Program-made: the position numbers and the translations under genes
Part shown: positions 1 to 6,734 of the stretch, one piece after another
Layout of the letters: every line of letters starts with the position of its first letter
Numbering within the stretch: position 1 is the first letter of the stretch
The notes under the pieces: model-generated
The model's input: the letters and a program-made list of their open reading frames with translations, nothing else
Database searches by the model: none
What the model was told of the DNA's origin: nothing
From: JBBPXY01 sp038200435
GTDB lineage: Bacteria; Actinomycetota; Thermoleophilia; Solirubrobacterales; Solirubrobacteraceae
Length of the DNA stretch: 27,977 bases
NCBI GenBank assembly: GCA_038200435.1
Contig: JBBPXY010000070.1
Coordinates: 1-27,977 of the forward strand
Reading direction: 5' to 3'

Positions 1-930
1 GATCGAAAGCGTGCCGCCTCGGCGCACGATGTCGATGCCCAGGTAGAGCGCGTTCATGCGGTCGATGCCGCCGGTGGTCATGATCTTCTCGGCGACGGGC
101 TTCGGGAGGTACTTGACCATCTCGTGGGCGAGCTTGCCCACCGGTGAGCCGTGCGCCTCCATGCCGACCGCCTCGAGCACGGAGTCCGGCCCGCGGCCGT
201 TGGTCATCTCACGGATGACGTCACCCATGTCGTTGCCGTGCTCGTTCAAATCGAGGACCTCGATGCCGCGCGCGCGCTCGCGCTCGAGCCGCTCGGGCAC
301 GAGATCGACCGAGATCACTCGGTAGCCGCGATGCTGGGCGATCCGGGACGCCATCGCACCGATGGGACCGAGGCCGAGGACGACGACGGTGCCCCCGTCG
401 GGCACGCCGGCGTAGTCGATGCCCTGCCACGCGGTGGGGAGCACGTCGGAGAGGTAGACGAAGCGCTCGTCGGGCGGACCTTCGGGCACCTTCATGGTCG
501 TGTTCTGCGCCTGGGGGACGCGCAGGAACTCGGCCTGGCCGCCGGCGACCTGGCCGTAGAGCTTGGTGTAGCCGAAGAAGGCGGCGCCCTTCTCCTGCTC
601 GTGCACCTGCGTCGTCTCGCACTGCGAGAAGAGCTGCTGGTCGCACATGAAGCAGTGGCCGCAGGAGATGTTGAACGGCATGACGACGCGGTCGCCGACC
701 TTGACGTTCGTCAGGCCGCTGCCGACCTCTTCGACGATGCCCATGGGCTCGTGGCCGAGGATGTCGCCCTCGGTCATGAAGGGCCCGAGCGTCTCGTAGA
801 GATGGAGGTCGGAACCGCAGAGGCCCGACGACGTGATGCGCACGATCGCGTCGGTGGGCTCCTGGATCTTCGGATCCGGCACCTCGTCCACTCGCACATC
901 CCGCGTGCCATGCCAGGTGACTGCCTTCAT
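1..930 (-). CDS. Zinc-dependent alcohol dehydrogenase, formaldehyde-dehydrogenase-like (3' end cut by window)
   Basis: This is a medium-chain Zn alcohol dehydrogenase whose first 310 codons are in the window; the gene runs off the left edge. Start is the ATG at 930, preceded by an AAAGGA ribosome binding site. Visible motifs are catalytic zinc residues C38 (in LCGSD), H60-E61 (GHEP) and possibly D162, the structural zinc cysteines C90, C93, C96 and C104, and the NAD-binding GLGPIG at 186-191. The wide insertion after the structural zinc lobe and the LSDVLPTAW stretch resemble glutathione-independent formaldehyde dehydrogenases and related threonine/sorbitol-type enzymes. The expected reaction is NAD-dependent oxidation of a small alcohol or aldehyde hydrate in the cytoplasm; the true substrate cannot be read. 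It lies 128 bp downstream of a PadR regulator on the same strand, with a hairpin between them, so it may or may not be cotranscribed with it. Confidence 0.88.
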   Translation of the reverse strand, partial: MKAVTWHGTRDVRVDEVPDPKIQEPTDAIVRITSSGLCGSDLHLYETLGPFMTEGDILGHEPMGIVEEVGSGLTNVKVGDRVVMPFNISCGHCFMCDQQLFSQCETTQVHEQEKGAAFFGYTKLYGQVAGGQAEFLRVPQAQNTTMKVPEGPPDERFVYLSDVLPTAWQGIDYAGVPDGGTVVVLGLGPIGAMASRIAQHRGYRVISVDLVPERLERERARGIEVLDLNEHGNDMGDVIREMTNGRGPDSVLEAVGMEAHGSPVGKLAHEMVKYLPKPVAEKIMTTGGIDRMNALYLGIDIVRRGGTLSI

Positions 931-1002
931 ACGAGTTCCTTTCGGGTGGGGCGAGAACGCCGGTCCGCGAGGATTGCCCGCCGCCGCGCGGGCTGAAACG
1001 AT

Positions 1003-1052
1003 CGTGGCGCGCTCGGGTGCGGGGCGACTGAAGAGCCGCCCCGCACGCCACG
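1003..1052 (-). terminator. Hairpin after the PadR gene, candidate terminator
   Basis: A perfect 10-bp stem (1017-1026 with 1037-1046, GTGCGGGGCG/CGCCCCGCAC) closes a 10-nt loop. It is extended by an outer 6-bp stem (1003-1008 with 1047-1052) with one bulged side. It begins 7 nt after the PadR stop on the minus strand and is followed by ATCGTTTC. The T tract is weak, so attenuation or mRNA stabilisation between PadR and the dehydrogenase is also possible. Confidence 0.5.
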
Positions 1053-1058
1053 CGGGCG

Positions 1059-1709
1059 CTACTCGCCCGACTCGTCCTCGGCGAGGATCCGGTATACGGC
1101 GCGCCGCGCTTCGGAGAGGATCTTCTTGACCTCCTCGGCCTGCGCTTCGCTCCCAGTTCCGGCCGCCTGCATAACGGCCGCGCCGAGCTGCCAGACGAGG
1201 TCGCGCAGCTCGACGATGCCGCTGGTGGCGGCGCCCGAGACGGTGTCCCAGGGGGCCTTCAGCTCATCGCCGCGCTCTTTGATGTGCGCCTGCCCTTCTT
1301 CGGTCAGCTGAAAGGCGCGGCGACCGTCGGTCTCCTCCGCGCGGATCAGCCCTTCGTCCTCGAGCTGCTGGAGGGCCGGATAGACCGCTCCGGGGCTGGG
1401 GCGCCAGACGCCCCCGCTGCGCTCGCCGATCTCCTGCATGATCCCGTAGCCGTTGCGCGGCTCCTCAGCCAGGAGGGCGAGGATCGCGGCGCGAACGTCG
1501 CCTCGGCGAGCCCGCGGCCCGCGGCCGTGGAGGTGACCGCCGCGGCCGCCCGGGCCAGGAGGGCCCCAGCCAAAGCCGCCGGCGCTGCCGGGACCGGGAC
1601 GGCCTCGGCCGCCCGTCATCGCGCGCCAACCGCCTCGGCATGAGCCGTGACCGGTGGGGCGCTGGTGGTGTCCGGGCCAGAGGCCCGGCGTCGCGTAAGC
1701 CGCGTACAT
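1059..1709 (-). CDS. PadR-family transcriptional regulator
   Basis: A 216-residue winged-helix repressor of the PadR family. The first about 70 residues are Gly/Pro/Arg-rich and disordered. The PadR wing-helix follows from about residue 70: a stretch starting GDVRAAILALLAE, then NGYGIMQEI and the family signature SPGAVYPALQQLEDEGL. A C-terminal helical part (about 150-216) probably forms the dimer. The start at 1709 is supported by AAAGGAG eight bases upstream. PadR proteins bind palindromes at their own promoter and release on a small ligand; a perfect palindrome sits 20 bp upstream here. The dehydrogenase downstream is the obvious candidate target. The ligand is unknown. Confidence 0.9.
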   Translation of the reverse strand: MYAAYATPGLWPGHHQRPTGHGSCRGGWRAMTGGRGRPGPGSAGGFGWGPPGPGGRGGHLHGRGPRARRGDVRAAILALLAEEPRNGYGIMQEIGERSGGVWRPSPGAVYPALQQLEDEGLIRAEETDGRRAFQLTEEGQAHIKERGDELKAPWDTVSGAATSGIVELRDLVWQLGAAVMQAAGTGSEAQAEEVKKILSEARRAVYRILAEDESGE

Positions 1710-1729
1710 AGTCGCTCCTTTGACGTATC

Positions 1730-1741
1730 TCGATATATCGA
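1730..1741. promoter_or_regulatory. Palindromic operator candidate upstream of padR-like gene
   Basis: The perfect 12-bp palindrome TCGATATATCGA lies 20 bp upstream of the PadR-family start codon. It is unusually AT-rich for this DNA, and the symmetry extends imperfectly outward (7 of 10 bases per half). PadR regulators typically bind AT-centred dyads at their own promoters, so autoregulation is the likely use. On the minus strand a TTGCTA element lies about 17 bp before GATACG, so the palindrome would occupy the promoter spacer. Confidence 0.55.
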
Positions 1742-1819
1742 AACCGTAGCAAACGTAAGTCGACGGGCCGCGGTGGACGGATCCAAGAGGGAGGAGGCGG
1801 AGCTAGCCGCCCCGCGGAG

Positions 1820-1902
1820 GCCGGCGGTTTCTGTCCACATATTTGGACCGGCTCGCCCCCACAGGTCAGGCGAACGCGCAGTCATGGACAGAAACCGCCG
1901 GC
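1820..1902. repeat. 18-bp perfect inverted repeat with 47-nt loop
   Basis: Bases 1820-1837 (GCCGGCGGTTTCTGTCCA) are the exact reverse complement of 1885-1902. They enclose 47 nt that contain a smaller GTCC...GGAC pair able to compete with the outer stem. The element starts 35 nt past the stop of the MBL-fold gene and lies upstream of the PadR gene, both on the minus strand. There is no T tract. It may be a long-loop terminator, a structured leader of the PadR transcript or a small MITE-like element. Confidence 0.6.
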
Positions 1903-1936
1903 TGAGACGGCTGCTCGCCTTCCCCAGACCAGGTCC

Positions 1937-2695
1937 CTACGCCGACGCCTCGCGAGCCCGCGCCACGGCATCGCCCGGAGCACCCACATACGGCTCGCCA
2001 TGCCCGAACAGCAGCGTCCCGGCATCCACGCCCTCGAGCTGCCCCAGCGACGCGCGCGTCGCACCCGGGTCGTTGTTGAGCGCGTCCGGAAGCAGACGCG
2101 GCCCGGTTTCGCGAGTCAGCACGTCGAGCGATGCGATCGCATCGCCGGTCACCAACACGCCCGCCTCGCCGAACAGGAACGACACGTGGCCCGGTGTGTG
2201 CCCGGGAGTGAGGATCACCTGCGGCCCGCCCGGTAGGTCGAGTGGCTCGCCGGCGTCAAAAGCGTTCACCTCCTTCACCCACTTCGGAGTCATGAAGCCG
2301 TGCGCCGTCGCGTGCAGCACGAAACCGAGCGCCGAAGGCCGCCACAGCGTCGGGGCCAAACCCGGCACGAGGGTGAACGGCGAGGCTCCCTTGCTCTTGC
2401 CCCGCACGCGCTCCACCTCCTCGCGATACGCCCAGACGCGCGCTCCGGTGTTACGGCGGGCGTCCTCGGCTGCGCCGAGGTGATCGGGGTGGCCATGCGT
2501 CAGGAGCACGGTCCCGAGGTCGCTCGCCGACGAGCCGATGGCGCGAAGCGCGCCCTCGACGACGCGCCAGCTGCGGGGCCAGCCCGCGTCGACGATCATC
2601 AGCTCGGAGCCGTCGCGGACGATGTACCAGTTGACGAGGCCGTCGGCGACGCGGTACACGCCGGGTGCGACCTCTTGCGGGGAGATATCGGTCAT
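1937..2695 (-). CDS. MBL-fold metallo-hydrolase
   Basis: A 252-residue metallo-beta-lactamase-fold hydrolase of the glyoxalase II-like/lactonase-like group. The dinuclear metal site is complete: HGHPDH gives H67, H69, D71 and H72, GHTPGH gives H166, the bridging acid is D185 (TGDA) and the last ligand is H232 (FGHGEP). The N-terminal PGVYRVADG strand is typical of the family. Length matches small cytosolic members with no added domain or signal peptide. It is transcribed away from the oxidoreductase operon that starts 88 bp to its right. Substrates in this superfamily (thioesters, lactones, beta-lactams, phosphodiesters) cannot be told apart from sequence here. The ribosome binding site at the chosen ATG is weak. 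Confidence 0.9.
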   Translation of the reverse strand: MTDISPQEVAPGVYRVADGLVNWYIVRDGSELMIVDAGWPRSWRVVEGALRAIGSSASDLGTVLLTHGHPDHLGAAEDARRNTGARVWAYREEVERVRGKSKGASPFTLVPGLAPTLWRPSALGFVLHATAHGFMTPKWVKEVNAFDAGEPLDLPGGPQVILTPGHTPGHVSFLFGEAGVLVTGDAIASLDVLTRETGPRLLPDALNNDPGATRASLGQLEGVDAGTLLFGHGEPYVGAPGDAVARAREASA

Positions 2696-2783
2696 CTTCA
2701 GGGCCTACCCCGCGCGCAGCGCGGCGATGCGCCAACTCTTCGCGCTCGTTTCGCGCCACGGTCGCGGGGAGAGGATCTGTTCG

Positions 2784-3638
2784 ATGAAGCTCGCTTTCCT
2801 CGGAGCCGGTGGCACGATGGGCCTTGGCATGGCCCGCAACCTGGCTCGCGCCGGATTCGACGTGCACGCCTGGAACCGCACACGAGAGAAGGCGGAGCCG
2901 CTCCAGGACGACGGCATAACCGTCGCTTCATCCGGGGCGGAAGCGGCGAACGGCGCGGAGATCGTCATCACGATGCTGACCGACGCCGACGCCGTGCTCG
3001 AGGCGATCCAGGGCGTGCCCGCCGTTCTGCCCGCTTCCGCCCTGTGGGTGCAGATGAGCACCATCGGGATAAGCGGCTTCGAGCGCTGCGCGGAGGCAGC
3101 GAAGGCCGGGGGCGTCGCGCTGGTCGATGCGCCCGTGCTCGGCACGAAGCAGCCCGCCGAACAGGGTGAGCTCATCGTGCTCGCCTCCGGGCCCGACGGC
3201 ATGCAGGAGCGCTGCGCCCCCATCTTCGACGCCGTCGGCAAGAAGACCCTGTGGCTCGGCGAAGCCGGGGCGGGGTCCCGGCTCAAGGTCGTCACGAACT
3301 CGTGGATCGTCGCCCTTGTTGAAGGCCTCGCCGAGACTCTCGCTCTCGCGGAGGGCATCGGCGTCAACCCCTCGAAGCTGCTCGAGGCCATCGGGGGCGG
3401 TCCGCTCGATGCCGCCTACGCCCAGATGAAGGGCAAGGCGATGATCGACCGCTCGTTCGAGCCCGCGTTCAAGCTGAGCCTGGCGACCAAGGACGCCGGA
3501 CTGGTGCGCGAGGCGATCGAGCGCCACGGCCTCGAGCTGCCCGTGCTCGACGCGATCCGCAACCGCCTCGAAGAGGGCACGCAGGAGCACGGCGAGGAAG
3601 ACCTCGCCGCGACGTTCTTGACGAGCTCGCCGTCTTAG
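2784..3638 (+). CDS. NAD(P)-dependent beta-hydroxyacid dehydrogenase (3-hydroxyisobutyrate dehydrogenase family)
   Basis: A 284-residue member of the 3-hydroxyisobutyrate/6-phosphogluconate-type dehydrogenases. It shows the Rossmann motif GAGGTMGLGMARNL at 7-20, the substrate-binding block DAPVLGTKQPAEQGEL at 115-130, and catalytic K168 with N172 in the GAGSRLKVVTN stretch. A cofactor/substrate lysine is K236 in ATKDAGL. The ATG at 2784 is chosen because the Rossmann fold begins right there and GGAGAGGA precedes it; an in-frame extension upstream is not protein-like. It probably oxidises a short beta-hydroxyacid or reduces a semialdehyde in the cytoplasm (glyoxylate/succinic semialdehyde reductase is an alternative). 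It is the first gene of a likely four-gene plus-strand operon. Confidence 0.9.
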   Translation: MKLAFLGAGGTMGLGMARNLARAGFDVHAWNRTREKAEPLQDDGITVASSGAEAANGAEIVITMLTDADAVLEAIQGVPAVLPASALWVQMSTIGISGFERCAEAAKAGGVALVDAPVLGTKQPAEQGELIVLASGPDGMQERCAPIFDAVGKKTLWLGEAGAGSRLKVVTNSWIVALVEGLAETLALAEGIGVNPSKLLEAIGGGPLDAAYAQMKGKAMIDRSFEPAFKLSLATKDAGLVREAIERHGLELPVLDAIRNRLEEGTQEHGEEDLAATFLTSSPS

Positions 3639-3678
3639 CACCGACGAACCACCCTTTACACCCCCACAGAGGAGACAC

Positions 3679-4261
3679 ATGGCCGACGAACTCAAGGGCA
3701 AGAAGATCGCCATCCTCGCTGCCGACGGCGTCGAGCAGATCGAGCTCGAGAAGCCGCGCGAGGCCGTCACACAGGCCGGCGCCACGACCGAGTTGCTCTC
3801 CCTCGAGACGGGTGAGATCCAGGGCATGGAGTCCGACATCCACCCGAAGGACAAGTTCACGGTCGACAAGGCGATCGCCGACGCCTCGGTCGGTGATTAC
3901 GACGGACTGCTGCTGCCCGGTGGCACGGTCAACCCGGACAACCTGCGCGTCGACGAAGGCGTCATCAAGTTCCTCCAGGACTTCTTCAAGGCGGGCAAGC
4001 CCGTGGGCGTCATCTGCCACGGCCCGGCGACGCTCGTCGAGGCCGACCTCGTGCGCGGCCGCAAGATCACCTCCTACCCCGAGCATCCAGACCGACATCC
4101 GTAACGCGGGCGGCCACTGGGTGGACGAGGAGGTTGTCGTCGACGAAGGCCTCGTCTCGAGCCGGAGCCCCGACGATCTCGAGGCGTTCTGCGCCAAGGT
4201 CGTCGAGGAGTTCGCCGAGGGCGAGCACGAGGTGCACGACGAGGGCGCTACGGCCCGTTAG
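3679..4261 (+). pseudogene. DJ-1/PfpI-family protein, interrupted by a +1 frameshift
   Basis: The gene reads as a type-1 glutamine-amidotransferase-fold (PfpI/YhbO-like) protein from the ATG at 3679 (ribosome site GAGGAG). It shows the early acid E19, the strand GLLLPGG at 76-82 and the nucleophile elbow with C113-H114 (VICHGPA). At residue 134 the frame breaks in the run CCCC at 4077-4080, and the open frame then stops at 4104. Dropping one C restores the family's continuation Y-P-S-I-Q-T-D-I-R and the conserved NAGGHWVDEEVV block through to TAG at 4261, giving 193 residues, the normal family length. The family acts in stress defence as protease/deglycase/chaperone-like enzymes. Either a real recent inactivation or a one-base sequencing error explains it; the intact tail argues that the event is recent or artefactual. 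Confidence 0.85.
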
Positions 4262-4288
4262 CCAGCAGTTTCTACGAGAGGAGCGCGC

Positions 4289-4708
4289 ATGTCGCGTGAC
4301 GAGAACGTCGCCGCCCAGGAGCACCTGGCCGGCAAGATCAACGGAGGAGACGTCGAGTCGGCGGTCGAGACCTTCGCCGAGGACGCGGAGGATCACGATC
4401 CGGCGCCTGGCCAGCCCCGCGGTCGCGAAGGGTTCAAGGAGTTCTGGACCACCCTGACCACCGCCTTCCCCGACGCGCACATCGAGCCCCGCCATGAGGT
4501 GGTCGACGACGAACACGTGGTGGTGGCCTACACGCTCACGGGCACCCACAAAGGGGAGTTCGAGGGGATCGCGCCCACGGACAAGAAGATTCGCATCAAC
4601 GGCATCCAGATAGGCCGCTTCGAAGACGGCAAGATCGTCGAGCGCTGGGGCTCGAGCGACGAGCTGGGCATCGTCAAGCAGCTGAACGCCGACTCGAGCG
4701 GCTCCTGA
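4289..4708 (+). CDS. SnoaL-like polyketide-cyclase-fold (ester cyclase) protein
   Basis: A 139-residue NTF2/SnoaL-fold protein. The signature around residues 35-52 (DHDPAPGQPRGREGFKEFW) is characteristic of the SnoaL-like ester-cyclase family, followed by the usual alternating strands, for example HVVVAYTLTGTHKGEF and the INGIQIGRFEDGKIVERWG stretch. Length is that of a complete single domain. GAGAGGAGCG precedes the ATG at 4289, 27 bp after the end of the PfpI gene. Most such proteins outside antibiotic clusters have no proven substrate, and no polyketide gene is nearby, so enzymatic function is open. Confidence 0.85.
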   Translation: MSRDENVAAQEHLAGKINGGDVESAVETFAEDAEDHDPAPGQPRGREGFKEFWTTLTTAFPDAHIEPRHEVVDDEHVVVAYTLTGTHKGEFEGIAPTDKKIRINGIQIGRFEDGKIVERWGSSDELGIVKQLNADSSGS

Positions 4709-5181
4709 TGAGCGCCGCCGGCCGCACACCCCTGGGCGCGACGCTGGGAGGCCTCGCGGCCGGCGCCGCGGGCACGGGGATCATGACCGCCGCGCAGCTG
4801 ACCTACTCCAAGGTGACCGGCGGGGGCTCGAGTGACACGCCCGCGCAGGTCGGCAAGCGGATCATCGAAGGCGTGTTCCAGCGCGAGGTGCCCGAGGAGC
4901 GGATGGAGCAGCTGAACAACGCGATGCACGTCCTCTACGGCACGAGCTGGGGTGCCGTCTACGGCATCGCGGCCGGCAGTCGGTTCCCGAGCCTGCTGAC
5001 CGGCGGGTTGGTGTTCGGCACGGCGGTCTGGGGCGCGAGCCTCGTGCACCTGCCCGCGATGGGACTCGCGCCACCGCCGTGGGAGTACGACCTCAAGGGC
5101 ATCGCGCCCGACCTCGGCTTCCACCTCATCTACGGCCTCGGGGTCGCGGCCGCGTTCTCGGCGCTAGAGCGCCGAGACTGA
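4708..5181 (+). CDS. Small integral membrane protein, DUF1440-like
   Basis: A 157-residue membrane protein whose ATG overlaps the previous TGA by one base (TGATG), so translation is coupled to the SnoaL-like gene. Hydrophobic segments lie around residues 8-30, 70-90, 92-110 and 135-153. A polar stretch between the first two contains TPAQVGKRIIEGVFQREVPEE. The layout resembles DUF1440/YagU-type inner-membrane proteins, some of which are linked to acid stress, but the match is only by general appearance. Its 3' end overlaps the convergent F420 oxidoreductase gene by 18 bp. No function is claimed. Confidence 0.75.
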   Translation: MSAAGRTPLGATLGGLAAGAAGTGIMTAAQLTYSKVTGGGSSDTPAQVGKRIIEGVFQREVPEERMEQLNNAMHVLYGTSWGAVYGIAAGSRFPSLLTGGLVFGTAVWGASLVHLPAMGLAPPPWEYDLKGIAPDLGFHLIYGLGVAAAFSALERRD

Positions 5182-6180
5182 TCGCCGGCGCTCAGCCCGC
5201 AGCGCGGGCAGCACCGTCTCGCCGTAGGTGCGGATCGTGCCGAGCGGGTCGGCCTGCCCGATCAGCTGCAGCGCCACCACGGTGGCGCCGTCGATCGACT
5301 CGATCTCGCGGATGCGCTCGACGTGCTCCTGCGGATCGGCGCCGACGATGAAGCCCTCCTTGGCGAACTGCTCGTCGGTCATCTGCTCGTCGGCGCGGCG
5401 CTGCATATCGTCCTGGTCGGGGATCTCGTCGCGGTAGAGCTCGGGCAGCTGGGTCGGCTTCCACCGCTTGGCGCCGGCGATCGCCTCCGCCTCTTCCTGC
5501 GCCCACGCGATGCCGCTCTGCAGGATGATCTCCCCGACGTCCTTCCCGCTCTTCGCGCACGACTCCTTGTAGGCGTCGATCACCTCGGGGGCGGAGTCGG
5601 GATCACCGAGCGTCCACAGGCCGTCGCCGTAGCGACCGGCAATGGCTGCGGCCTGGGGCCCGAAGGCGGAAACGTAGAGCTTCGGCTTGGACTGCGCGCG
5701 AGTCCACAGCTTCGCGTTCTTCAGTTCGAACCAGCCGCCGTCCATCGTCACCGTCTCCCCGTCCCACAGGCGGGTGATGGCCTCGAGGCCGCTCTCGAAC
5801 CGCGCGTGCTGCTCGCGAGGGGAAGGCCAGTCGAGCCCGAGCGGCACCTCGTTCACGGCCTCGCCCGACCCGACGCCGAGGAAGACGCGCCCCGGATACA
5901 GCGCCTCGAGCGTCATGAACGCCTGCGCGATCACGCCGGGGTGGTAGTGGTGGAGGACGGGGGTGACGCCGGTGCCGATCGGTTTGGACGTCGCCTGGCC
6001 GATGGCGCTGAGCGTGACCCACGCCTGCGTCGCGAGGCCGTCGGGGAACCACGGGCCGAAGTGATCGGAGACTCCAAGTGAGTCGAACCCGGCCTGCTCG
6101 GCGGCGCGGGCGTGCTCCACCATGTCGGCGGGCAGGTACTCCTCGGTGGAGGTGGCGAACCAGTACTTGGTGGAGGGCAT
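5164..6180 (-). CDS. F420-dependent LLM-class oxidoreductase, glucose-6-phosphate dehydrogenase-like
   Basis: A 338-residue TIM-barrel luciferase-like oxidoreductase of the F420-dependent G6P-dehydrogenase-related group. Residues align with those known in mycobacterial Fgd: E13, D39-H40 and W44 in VSDHFGPW, the HHYHPGVIAQAF segment that binds F420, and GSGEAVNE at 104-111 carrying the active-site glutamate. The start at 6180 gives the usual N-terminus (KYWFATSTEEYLP). It would move hydride between a sugar phosphate or another hydroxylated substrate and cofactor F420 in the cytoplasm; many members of this group do not use G6P, so the substrate is uncertain. The presence of F420 biochemistry fits an actinobacterium. 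The gene stands alone on its strand. Confidence 0.9.
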   Translation of the reverse strand: MPSTKYWFATSTEEYLPADMVEHARAAEQAGFDSLGVSDHFGPWFPDGLATQAWVTLSAIGQATSKPIGTGVTPVLHHYHPGVIAQAFMTLEALYPGRVFLGVGSGEAVNEVPLGLDWPSPREQHARFESGLEAITRLWDGETVTMDGGWFELKNAKLWTRAQSKPKLYVSAFGPQAAAIAGRYGDGLWTLGDPDSAPEVIDAYKESCAKSGKDVGEIILQSGIAWAQEEAEAIAGAKRWKPTQLPELYRDEIPDQDDMQRRADEQMTDEQFAKEGFIVGADPQEHVERIREIESIDGATVVALQLIGQADPLGTIRTYGETVLPALRAERRRSVSAL

Positions 6181-6290
6181 GGTTGCCGCCTACCTCATCG
6201 GCACCGGCGCGAAACGAGCGCCCACGCGCCGAATCGCCGCGACGTCACTTCCTCAGCGGGGCGCTGCTCGACCTCCCAGCCCACCGGGCG

Positions 6291-6296
6291 TATTAT
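6291..6296 (+). promoter_or_regulatory. -10 element TATTAT for a probable leaderless transcript
   Basis: TATTAT, rare in this GC-rich DNA, lies nine bases before the ATG at 6306, which places the predicted transcription start at or within 3 nt of the start codon. The only Shine-Dalgarno-like bases (GAGGG) are two bases from the ATG, too close to function. Confidence 0.5.
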
Positions 6297-6305
6297 GCGA
6301 GGGCC

Positions 6306-6722
6306 ATGGCGGAGCAGCTAAGCGACCCGCGGACGCTTTCACGCAGCCCCGCGCAGACCATTTCCAACGGCATGGTCGGGCTGATAAGCCGCCATACGGG
6401 GCGAGGCCCGACGCACGCCCGCGCAGTGCTCAACAGCAACTTCGTGCTGGTCTCCTTTCACGACATGCTGACTCGCGCCGAGCAGAACCTCGTTGACGCC
6501 GGGCAGAGCGAGGTCGTGCTGGGCATGCGCCGGACCTTCCACGAGGTCATGCGTCAGGAGGCGGTCGAGCTGGTCGAGCAGGCACTCGACCGCCAGGTCG
6601 AATCTCTCCTGAGCGATCTTGACCCCGGGGCCGGCGTAGCCGTCATGGTCTTCTTGCTCGACGGGGTTCCGGAGACGGACCTGGTGGAGGTCGCCGAGGT
6701 GGGCGGGCCCGGCGGTCTCTGA
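6306..6722 (+). CDS. MpsC/DUF2294-family protein
   Basis: A 138-residue soluble protein of the DUF2294 family, annotated in databases as MpsC (part of a proposed Na+-translocating membrane-potential-generating system). Recognisable are the N-terminal GRGPTHARAVLNSNFVLVSF block at about 36-55, the central MLTRAEQNLV, and the region around GMRRTFHEVM ahead of the EAVELVEQALDRQV helix. The family is usually about 115-130 residues, so the gene is complete. The ATG at 6306 is favoured over longer in-frame openings because the family homology begins just after it and a -10 element lies nine bases upstream. The biochemical role of single-copy members remains unproven; no other mps-like gene is near. 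Confidence 0.85.
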   Translation: MAEQLSDPRTLSRSPAQTISNGMVGLISRHTGRGPTHARAVLNSNFVLVSFHDMLTRAEQNLVDAGQSEVVLGMRRTFHEVMRQEAVELVEQALDRQVESLLSDLDPGAGVAVMVFLLDGVPETDLVEVAEVGGPGGL

Positions 6723-6734
6723 GCCGCCGGAGAG

